A DNA stretch of 64,000 nucleotides. Source: Ruminiclostridium papyrosolvens DSM 2782 (GTDB lineage Bacteria; Bacillota; Clostridia; Acetivibrionales; DSM-1351). The position numbers and the translations under genes were made by a program. The stretch is taken from assembly GCF_029318685.1 (NCBI RefSeq), contig NZ_CP119677.1:2285001-2349000 (forward strand), in the 5' to 3' direction. Numbering within the stretch: the stretch's first letter is position 1; the number at the start of each line of letters is the position of its first letter. Shown here piece after piece: positions 31,022 to 38,700 of the stretch. The notes under the pieces were generated by a model. That model was not told where the DNA came from. It searched no databases and saw only the letters and a program-made list of their open reading frames with translations.

Positions 31022-32173
31022 GTGGAATTTAGAGAACTTGGCAAAACTGGTCTACAAGTCAGCGTGATCGGCCTAGGATGCGAAAATCTTGACGGTAAGC
31101 CGTACTCGCAGGTTGAAGAAACAATTAATGTTGCTCTTGAAAATGGTGTAAATATTCTTGATGTGTTTATGCCTGGGAAAGAAATTCGAGAAAACATTGC
31201 TAGAGCTTTAGGAGATAGACGTAAAAGAGTTGTGATACAAGGACACATAGGTTCTACAGATATTAGGCAACAGTATGATATAAGCCGAGATATGCCTACA
31301 GTACGGCGATACTTTGACGATATTTTGCGTATATTTGGCGGCTACATAGATTTAGGAATGATGTTTTTCATTGACTCTGATGAAGATTATAAAAATGTAT
31401 TTGAAACAGATTTTATTAAATATGTAGAACACCTGAAAAAGCAAGGCTACATTGGTCATATAGGATTTAGTTCACATAATCCGGACACGGCGATTAAAGT
31501 AATAAATACAGGAATTCCAGAAATGCTAATGTTTAGCATAAACCCTGCATTTGATATGCTTCCCTCTGAAGAATATATTTTTAATCATTTTCAAAATGGC
31601 TTTGCTCCGGAACTGTTTCGAGGAATTGACCCCAAGCGAGCGGAACTATATAAACTTTGCACACAAAAACAGATTGGAATTACAGTGATGAAAGCGCTGG
31701 GTGGGGGTAAATTGATTTCACCTGAACACACACCGTTTACAATGCCGCTTACAGTGCCTCAATGTGTTAATTATGCATTGTCAAGACCGGCAGTTGCAAG
31801 CGTATTACTTGGCTGCCGGACATCCAGTGAGGTGTTAAATTCTATGCGGTATTTTGAACTTGACGATTCAGAGAAAGATTATGCTGAGATTCTTGGAACG
31901 ATGCGCAATGATTTTAAAGGAAACTGTGTTTATTGCGGCCACTGTCAGCCTTGCCCAGTAGGGATTGACATTGCAACAGTAAACAAGTACTTAGACATTG
32001 CTCGCTTAGATCAAATCAATATACCTCCATCCATTCACTCTCACTATTTAAGCTTAACTCACATTGGAAGTGATTGCATTGGCTGTGGTAACTGCGAGAG
32101 CCGCTGCCCTTTTAGTGTACCAATTATCAAAAATATGGCAGAGGCTGAAAGGCTTTTAGGCAAGAATTCCTAG
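31022..32173 (+). CDS. Aldo/keto reductase with C-terminal 4Fe-4S ferredoxin domain
   Basis: 383 residues. N-terminal AKR TIM barrel (about 1-270) beginning MEFRELGKTGLQVSVIGLG; the region GVNILDVFMPGKE holds the position of the catalytic Tyr/Asp stretch, and the usual Tyr is not obvious (FMPG). The C-terminal region has CVYCGHCQPCPVGIDI and CIGCGNCESRCPFSVPI, two cysteine clusters for iron-sulfur binding, as in the PRK-type AKR/ferredoxin family of clostridia. GTG start after AAAAAAGGAGGAG. Probably a cytosolic oxidoreductase; substrate unknown. Stand-alone, with own promoter and terminator repeat. Confidence 0.9.
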   Translation: MEFRELGKTGLQVSVIGLGCENLDGKPYSQVEETINVALENGVNILDVFMPGKEIRENIARALGDRRKRVVIQGHIGSTDIRQQYDISRDMPTVRRYFDDILRIFGGYIDLGMMFFIDSDEDYKNVFETDFIKYVEHLKKQGYIGHIGFSSHNPDTAIKVINTGIPEMLMFSINPAFDMLPSEEYIFNHFQNGFAPELFRGIDPKRAELYKLCTQKQIGITVMKALGGGKLISPEHTPFTMPLTVPQCVNYALSRPAVASVLLGCRTSSEVLNSMRYFELDDSEKDYAEILGTMRNDFKGNCVYCGHCQPCPVGIDIATVNKYLDIARLDQINIPPSIHSHYLSLTHIGSDCIGCGNCESRCPFSVPIIKNMAEAERLLGKNS

Positions 32174-32220
32174 GTTGCATTTATAAAATTACAGTATTTA
32201 TATATCAAAATCATTCTACT

Positions 32221-32254
32221 ACCGCATATTCAGTAAATGAAAATGCGGTTTTTT
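32221..32254 (+). repeat. Dispersed terminator-like repeat, copy 2
   Basis: ACCGCATaTTcAgtaaatGAAAATGCGGT hairpin (given with mismatches) followed by TTTTTT. The upstream flank TATATATCAAAATCATTCTACT is close to that of the copy at 33767. Ends the aldo/keto reductase gene. Confidence 0.8.
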
Positions 32255-32350
32255 ACAACCCATTTTAGAGAGCAGTTTGAACATATTTAGAACTAAGTAA
32301 ATTGATCTTTGAAAAGTTAAAAGTGCGGTACATGTTATATAAAGATTTTC

Positions 32351-32379
32351 TTGACTCAAGTCAATACCAAATATAGTAT
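32351..32379 (+). promoter_or_regulatory. Promoter for conserved hypothetical gene
   Basis: TTGACT, 17-bp spacer, TAGTAT. Upstream at 32310-32335 ATCTTTGAAAAGTTAAAAGTGCGGTA resembles the segment before the promoter at 33182 (TCCTTGAAAACTGAATAGTGCGGTA). Confidence 0.65.
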
Positions 32380-32460
32380 AGATGTAATAGTTTTTTATTA
32401 GGCGAGTAGTTATATGTTTTGAACAAAGGACAGATTATTTATTTTAGGTGGGGTACTAAT

Positions 32461-33000
32461 ATGTATTTGTATCATTATTATGATAAAAGCGATGGTGCTT
32501 TTAAGAATTTATCTGATTTGACAGTTGAGGATGCCAAAGAATTACTATTGAAAATAAAACGTGAACGCCCAAATGCACTGGCATCTGCCAGACATGAAAG
32601 TTATATAGAAACACGCTTGGGGTATGAAGATATGGCTCGGAGATTATTTGCAGAAAAGGACGGGAAAATATTGAGAAAAGCTCCGCATTATATGGTTGTA
32701 GAAGCTTGCCCATGGTTATGTAGTTGGTTCGAAAATCCTGCTTATATTAAAATTCCAATCAATGAATTTGATTTATCAACGCTTTCTTTTACTTATGGAG
32801 ATATGCACCCAACGTTTAGCCCTCGTGTAAATGATCGTAAAGAATATAGGAAACAACTTTATTTGTATAAAGACATTCTAAAACTAATTAATAAATACGG
32901 CCTACCGCAGGAATGGAACGCTGATGGCAGATATGGACCAGAGCGTTATATTGAAGTTCAAGTTTGGAGCGATGAAACAATAAGTAGATTCGTAAAATAA
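32461..33000 (+). CDS. Conserved hypothetical protein
   Basis: 179 residues, soluble, no signal peptide or membrane segment. N-terminus MYLYHYYDKSDGAFKNLSDL and the sequence PHYMVVEACPWLCSWF are distinctive and recall a family of uncharacterised Firmicutes proteins, but I cannot assign a function. ATG 32461 is chosen because AGGTGGGG lies upstream; the frame continues to 32419. It has its own promoter and terminator repeat. Confidence 0.75.
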   Translation: MYLYHYYDKSDGAFKNLSDLTVEDAKELLLKIKRERPNALASARHESYIETRLGYEDMARRLFAEKDGKILRKAPHYMVVEACPWLCSWFENPAYIKIPINEFDLSTLSFTYGDMHPTFSPRVNDRKEYRKQLYLYKDILKLINKYGLPQEWNADGRYGPERYIEVQVWSDETISRFVK

Positions 33001-33097
33001 TGAATTTCGGTTAGCGGGCATTCTTTATATTCCATGATTTAACTTACGCTAATGAACTAGAAATCTTAACAAACAACTGAATATAGCATAAATCAGC

Positions 33098-33132
33098 ACC
33101 GCATTATTCAGCAATTAAATTGCGGTATTTTT
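33098..33132 (+). repeat. Dispersed terminator-like repeat, copy 3
   Basis: ACCGCATTATTCAGC with AATTAAATTGCGGT followed by ATTTTTG. More diverged than the others. The promoter-side repeat begins only about 20 nt later (TCCTTGAAAACTGAATAGTG), so terminator and next promoter are packed together. Confidence 0.65.
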
Positions 33133-33181
33133 GTGCACCAAGTACTCCTTGAAAACTGAATAGTGCGGTAGTGGTTGAAAC

Positions 33182-33210
33182 TTGACTTAGAAACATGTCA
33201 GATATATTAT
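33182..33210 (+). promoter_or_regulatory. Promoter of the deaminase gene (repeat-type)
   Basis: TTGACT, 17-bp spacer, TATTAT. GGTTGAAACTTGACTTAGAA and AACATGTCAG parallel the promoter at 30890. Confidence 0.7.
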
Positions 33211-33248
33211 TACCTGTAATGCATTGCTTTTAAATAATAAAAAGGGGA

Positions 33249-33713
33249 GTGATTGAGATAAATCTTAATTCCAGTATAAAACATCCAAGCGAGGATATTA
33301 TGAAAGAATTAATAAAAGACCAATGGACAAAGGATTCAATTTTTGCTGCGGTTATAGATGCTGAAGGTAATATAGTTTCAAAAGGGAAAACGACAGTTCG
33401 AGATGACCATGATCCTACGGCACATGCAGAAATAAATGCTATAAGAAGTGCCTGTAAGCGACTAAAAGTAGATGTTTTACCTAAAGGGTATTGGCTTTAT
33501 TCAACATTTGAGCCATGTCCTTTATGCGCTGCAGCTATAATCTGGGCTGGATTTGAAGGTGTGGTATATGCTAACAATGCTGATCATAGAGGAAAAGAGA
33601 TTAATTGGTCATTTATAAAGTGTAGTGATGTTTTACTATCAGGTAAGTATATAAAAGATGTAGCACTAGTTGAAGATTTTTTAATTGATGAAATAAAAGA
33701 TTACTTTGAATAA
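33249..33713 (+). CDS. Nucleoside/guanine deaminase-like zinc hydrolase
   Basis: 154 residues of the cytidine/deoxycytidylate deaminase superfamily. The zinc site is clear: HAEINAIRSA (His and catalytic Glu, about 59-68) and PCPLCAAAIIWAG (the two Cys, about 93-105), with FAAVIDAEGNIV before them. Closest in layout to guanine deaminase-type enzymes acting on free bases or nucleosides. The start is uncertain: GTG 33249 sits very close to the AAAAGGGGA site; ATG 33300 is the alternative. Confidence 0.85.
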   Translation: MIEINLNSSIKHPSEDIMKELIKDQWTKDSIFAAVIDAEGNIVSKGKTTVRDDHDPTAHAEINAIRSACKRLKVDVLPKGYWLYSTFEPCPLCAAAIIWAGFEGVVYANNADHRGKEINWSFIKCSDVLLSGKYIKDVALVEDFLIDEIKDYFE

Positions 33714-33766
33714 ATATATTATCTATCTGAATAACACATTTTTTATATATCAGTTGTCATTCTAAT

Positions 33767-33802
33767 ACCGCAAATTCAGTATCCTGAACTTGCCGGTTTT
33801 TT
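33767..33802 (+). repeat. Dispersed terminator-like repeat, copy 4
   Basis: ACCGCAAaTTCAG / CTGAAcTTGCcGGT hairpin followed by TTTTTT. Upstream flank TATATATCAGTTGTCATTCTA and downstream CATACC...CCGGACGCAAAATGGAT match the copies at 32221 and 42999. Ends the deaminase gene. Confidence 0.78.
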
Positions 33803-34154
33803 CATACCTGTATCCGGACGCAAAATGGATAAAAAGAGAAGGAAGCGATATTATCTTGTTTATTTTCAAAATAGCTTTAGAACAGCTATTAATAAATACT
33901 TTTAGACTTGGGATTGAATCCGGTCGTGGAGTAAACACTTAGTTGAGGAAGAAGAAAAACCTTGTAAAATTTTAAAAAATCGTTAAAGGTATAAAAATAG
34001 TGTGTAGATTAAGGAAAAAATGATGTAATTCAAACATCAAACACATACGATAAATTGTCCACACCCCCACCAGGTGCTTTTTTCATACCCTCACTTTTTG
34101 TGGTAACAGCGAGTTATTTACTGAAGGATTAATGCACGTAAAAGTCTTTTGATG
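33803..34154 (+). other. Intergenic, no gene seen
   Basis: About 350 nt without a supported reading frame. A weak hairpin CACCCCCACCAGGTG followed by CTTTTTTC at about 34064-34087 could be a terminator left from a lost gene. The same kind of CACC/GGTG hairpin recurs near 35000. Confidence 0.35.
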
Positions 34155-34183
34155 TTGACAAAATGTAAATAATCAATTACACT
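34155..34183 (+). promoter_or_regulatory. Promoter of the XRE regulator operon
   Basis: TTGACA (34155-34160), 17-bp spacer, TACACT (34178-34183), directly followed by a 26-bp palindrome. Confidence 0.75.
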
Positions 34184-34184
34184 T

Positions 34185-34210
34185 AAAAAGTAATGTATAC
34201 ATTACTTTTT
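34185..34210. promoter_or_regulatory. Perfect 26-bp palindromic operator candidate
   Basis: Left half AAAAAGTAATGTA, right half TACATTACTTTTT, no mismatch or spacer. It covers the expected transcription start just after the -10 and lies 18 bp before the XRE regulator's TTG, so autorepression is likely. An RNA hairpin role is less likely because the ribosome site lies outside it. Confidence 0.7.
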
Positions 34211-34227
34211 GGCAAGGAGGAATTACT

Positions 34228-34440
34228 TTGATACAAAATCGGATTAAGGTTTTGAGAGCAGAACGAGACTGGACACAAGCTGATCTAGCTGAGATGGTAG
34301 GTATTTCCCGCCAAGCAATAATATCTATTGAAAAGTATAAATATACTCCTTCATTAGAATTAGCTTTCAAAATTGCGGAGGTTTTTAACGTGCTAATCAC
34401 TGAAGTTTTTGAACACAAGGAGGACATGAACAATGACTGA
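34228..34440 (+). CDS. Short XRE-family helix-turn-helix regulator
   Basis: 70 residues, nearly all one lambda-Cro-type HTH: RIKVLRAERDWTQADLAEMVGISRQAIISIEKYK split over residues 5-38, then SLELAFKIAEVFNV. TTG start with AAGGAGG at proper distance. Predicted dimeric repressor, probably of its own operon through the palindrome 34185-34210. The end overlaps the next gene by 8 nt. Confidence 0.92.
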   Translation: MIQNRIKVLRAERDWTQADLAEMVGISRQAIISIEKYKYTPSLELAFKIAEVFNVLITEVFEHKEDMNND

Positions 34441-34756
34441 ACAAACCATCATTTTATTTTTTCTTCTCGTTGGCCTTGGTATAACTCTTTTTCTTTATAT
34501 CTGGAAAGCAAAAAAGAGCATTGAATACAAGAATGACGAACGTTGGCAGTTACTACAAAATAAAGCAAATAATGTGGCAAATCATTCAAATAATGTTTTG
34601 ATAGTATTATTGTTTGCCGGAAACATGGTATCACTATTTTCCGATATCCAAATGACATTTACCCTTAACCGTGTTTTAACCTGTATCCTGCTTTTCATCT
34701 GTTTACGAAATACAATAGAATTGTTTGCTTTAAAATATTTTGACAAGCGGCTGTGA
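34433..34756 (+). CDS. Small membrane protein paired with XRE regulator
   Basis: 107 residues with three probable membrane helices (about 4-22, 52-70, 78-97) separated by a charged segment SIEYKNDERWQLLQNKANN. Proteins of this kind often follow short XRE regulators in Firmicutes, but the function is unknown. ATG has AAGGAGGAC upstream. A strong terminator follows. Confidence 0.82.
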   Translation: MTEQTIILFFLLVGLGITLFLYIWKAKKSIEYKNDERWQLLQNKANNVANHSNNVLIVLLFAGNMVSLFSDIQMTFTLNRVLTCILLFICLRNTIELFALKYFDKRL

Positions 34757-34761
34757 TGACG

Positions 34762-34810
34762 AAAGACAAAGAATAGAAGTATTTGCGATACCTCGATTCT
34801 TTGTCTTTTT
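34762..34810 (+). terminator. Terminator of the XRE operon
   Basis: AAAGACAAAGAAT pairs with ATTCTTTGTCTTT; an inner GTAT/ATAC extends the stem, and it is followed by TT. Strong rho-independent form. Confidence 0.9.
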
Positions 34811-35715
34811 ACGAAAAGATTTAAAAAATACGATTGGTGAGTATAAATAACTACAAGCCAGTCCAAACATAAATCACATATGATGATTTTTATTAAGTAG
34901 TATGTATGCACTTTTATTTTGCATTAGTTTAATAAGGCTAAAAGAACTATTTATATAAAAACGTTTACCTTTTTTAATAAATCTTACATACAAACACTCC
35001 ACCGGGTGTTTTTTTCTGTCCCTTTTTGAGATGTAATATAGGAAAAGATTCAGAGGAAATATATAACCTGACAGCAAAAAAGGTTATCCTATATAAAAAT
35101 AGTATATTGGAATTGTATTTAACGTGTATGCCCGAGTCTATAGAACTAAAGTGTAAAAGCACAGGCAAAAATGGTAACTATAGTGTTGAATACAACTCTA
35201 TAGAAAATTGATTTATGAGGTACCCTACAGATACATATACACCTATATCTGTACCGAAAAGACCAATTTGAATTAATGACTTGAAACCCCTGATACCAGG
35301 GGCTTTTATTATGTGTGCATAAGCTTAATTTTTTTGATTGGCCACTTTGAATCCTATTATTAACACACTCATACGCCGTTATAAAATAGCACAATATGAT
35401 AAAATGTGATATTTATTTCCAATAAACTACAACATTTTACCGATATTTTTCCTTGTGAACCAATAATAATCTCTTCATCCTTCTGTATTAGAGCTATACA
35501 ATTAATATTAGTAAAATTATCCTTTAAAATATCTAAATTATTGTCAAGAAGTATCCATAGAGGTTACTGAAGAAACTGGGTCTTATATCCGGATTAATTT
35601 TTTGAATTCTGGCAAGAAGAATGTGGGATCATTAGTATTTAAGGCTGAAAGGCCTTAAAATAAAGGGGATTGCAAATTCTGAATCGCCTATCTATTATAA
35701 TTAAAGGAGGCTTTT
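34811..35715 (+). other. Long intergenic region with decayed coding fragments
   Basis: No intact gene in about 900 nt. A 61-codon frame at 35026-35211 (ending STGKNGNYSVEYNSIEN) lacks a ribosome site and may be the tail of a lost protein. A hairpin CCCCTG/CAGGGG with TTTTATT at 35285-35308 is a likely terminator. A frame ending at about 35660 reads VSIEVTEETGSYIRINF then KKNVGSLVFKAERP and stop, like the tail of an exported protein. Together these suggest gene loss before the large surface protein. Confidence 0.4.
35285..35308 (+). terminator. Probable rho-independent terminator
   Basis: CCCCTG, 5-nt loop, CAGGGG, then CTTTTATT. Position fits the end of the decayed fragment at 35026-35211. 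Confidence 0.6.
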
Positions 35716-38700
35716 ATGAGAGCAAGAAAGAGAGCTTTAAGTTGGATTGTGACTGTAATAATGGTAATAACCATGCTTCCATTACCTCAAGCAACAGTCA
35801 TGGCCGACAGTGCCACAGCAACAACTATTTATGTAGCTACGAATGGTGACGACGCCGCAGGTGACGGAACCGAAGTAAAGCCATATAAAACAATTGCCAA
35901 GGCAAAAGAAGTAGTACGGACTTTGCCAAAGACCGGCGGTGATATCGTTGTACAAATTGCAGATGGATTTTATCCTAACGATGAAACCTTAGTTTTTGAC
36001 AAAGATGATTCCGGAAGTAATGATTGCACTATCCGCTATGAGGCAGCTCCTGGAGCAAAGCCGGTAATCAGTGGCGGTGAGATGCTGGCAAAAGGCGTGT
36101 GGACAGAAGCTGCCGGACTAACTCAGGCTGGCAGCTTAAAGGTTTATAAAACTACACTCAACAGAAGCGAAAAGTTACGCGCAATCTATGTAAACGACAA
36201 GCGCGCCAACATGACTGTAAGCCCAACAATAACTTCTGCAAACAGAACTACCACGGGCGTACCTACAGTCAGCTTTGACGGTACCAACAACCCTTGGGCT
36301 TGGCAGAACGGTAGCGAAATCAAAGGAGCTATCGTATTTGGCACCGGCTCAGGCCTGACACTGAATACGAAAAACCCACAAAACATCGAAGCTGAAAGTT
36401 TGGGCGGTGCAAGATGGGCGAGACCGTTTGTTTGCTTTGCGTCTGCAGAAAAAGCACCGTCAGCCAGCAATATGTCTGACGGCACTATGCTTCGATTCCA
36501 GATGCCATATGCAGCAATTTCACAGTCTTTGGGTAATAACACTCAATACAATCCAAATAATGATCAAGTAATCCGTAACGCTTTCGAGTTCCTGGACAAG
36601 CGTGGGGATTTCTATTTCGATCAGGCTGAAAGCACACTTTACTACATCCCGCTTGAGGGTGAGGATATCAATACAGCTGATGTAGTTATTCCTATACTTG
36701 AGACAGTTGTCGACATAAGAGGAATTCCTGTGGGAGACAGGCTTAATCCTGTTGCCAACTCGGATGATGGAAGAGTTAAAAACATAACCTTCAACGGGCT
36801 GACGTTCGCTCACACTGACTATAAACTGTATGAACTAACAGGTACATATAAATATAGTGACAAAACAGATCCGGAGACAACAAGTTCGCGAGGATTTGCA
36901 TCCGTTCAGGGCTGTATAGTAAATAAAGTTTACTTCCCAAGCTATATAAACTGGCATGAAACTTTCTATCGTGGGTATGACATACCGCCGGCAGCAGTAA
37001 TGGTTAATGCAGCAAGAAACATCAAAGTACTGAACGGCGAGATCGGGTTTACCGGATTTAATGGCGTTCATCTGGAGAACGATGTAAAGGATTGCGAAGT
37101 AACGGGCAACTATATAGTAGATACGCTCAGCTCCGGCGTTGTAGTCGGACATCCGCAGCATATCTATGAAAATGATAAGAAGGATATAAATGAATCAAGT
37201 GATGCAGGAATAAAGAGCTGGTCTGGCATAGATAAGGAAAAATATCAGGCGGGCACTGAGGCCGTTCCGACCAATATCAATATTACAAATAACTTTTTGT
37301 ACAGGAACTGCTATGGATTCCCTGGCGCCAACTCATTTACTTCTTTTTACACAACTAACATGAATGTACTTCATAACTACATTTATGACTCCACTTACGG
37401 TGCTATGAGCATAGGCTGGGGCTGGTGCGAGTACGATGGATTCGGCTATACTGCTCAAGGTACCAATAAGACTGGCGGTCCTTATGCGGGTACTAGTGAA
37501 GATAGCAAAGCAAGGTCTTCAGAAATATCAACAACATCAAGAAATAACCATATAAACTATAACAGAGTAGAGGAATGCTGTACATTAGTAAACGACTCAG
37601 GAGCCATATACTCACTGGGACGTCAGGGTGATCCCGGTGATTTGCCGGATGGGGGAACGTGGGACACAGTCAATAATTTGACAAGCAGCCCCGTTACAGA
37701 TCCTAAAAGTAACTGGTATCCTGATAACTGGATAAATTACACTGAGATGAACTACAACTTCCTTGACCCAAATCGCACAAACAGACCACAGAGTTCCAAC
37801 AATTGGACAAACGGGTTCCATCCCGACGAAGGTAGTACGTTCATAAAGATGAATTACAACGTTGTACAGTCGAAGCTCTCCTATGCTCCTGGACGGAGTC
37901 GTCTTTTTGAGTTTAACAACTGGAAGCGTAAAAGCGATATGACTGCTATCGGAGGTTATGTGGATGGGGATAACGACCAGAATGGCGGTCCTAGAATTAC
38001 TGCTAATAATTACAAAAGCGTAGACCGCATTTGGCCGGTTGCCGGCAACAAAATCGTTTTGGATTCTGGTCTTACCGATGAATACACTCATATGATTCCA
38101 AAGAGCCTTATTGACGATACCGAGTATGAGTTGGCTTCTAATGTTGTCATGGGTAAAGGTGAAACACTAAACCGCAGAGGTCTGCTTAAAGCTGAAGACA
38201 CTGTTTGGCTCGCACCGGCTGGCACAACTGTCTTCACTGAAGGCACTAATATGACAAAAGCTGCCGGAAACGCAAAGACAATCGACGCTCCATCTGTAGC
38301 AGGAGAATACAAATTATATATCGTTTATGGAGACGGTGTCACACCAATTGCTACCTCCAAGTATACGGTGTATGTCGATACGAGCGCATCAGCCGTTAAT
38401 GTGGAAGACGGTAAAACTTATGAAGTTTCAGCGGTACGTCCTCTTAAACTTACATTAGGTGAAGGCTATACCTATACGCTCGACGGCAAGTCTGTTGCAG
38501 ACGGGTACGAAATCTCCACCGAAGGAAGCTGGACCTTGGTACTCGGCACTCAGACACAGCCGAATTTCAAAACCATTAAATTTACTACAACAGTATCGGA
38601 AGCAAATAAGCTACTCCAGGCTAATATTTCAGTGGCCCCCGGAGGGACAGTCAGGTTTGCATACGATTTGAACGATGCGACGAAAGAGATATGGCTTTCC

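Noticed and set aside
35026-35211. 61-codon frame possibly the tail of a recombinase
   Set aside because: The resemblance was vague and there is no start signal; treated as a decayed fragment.
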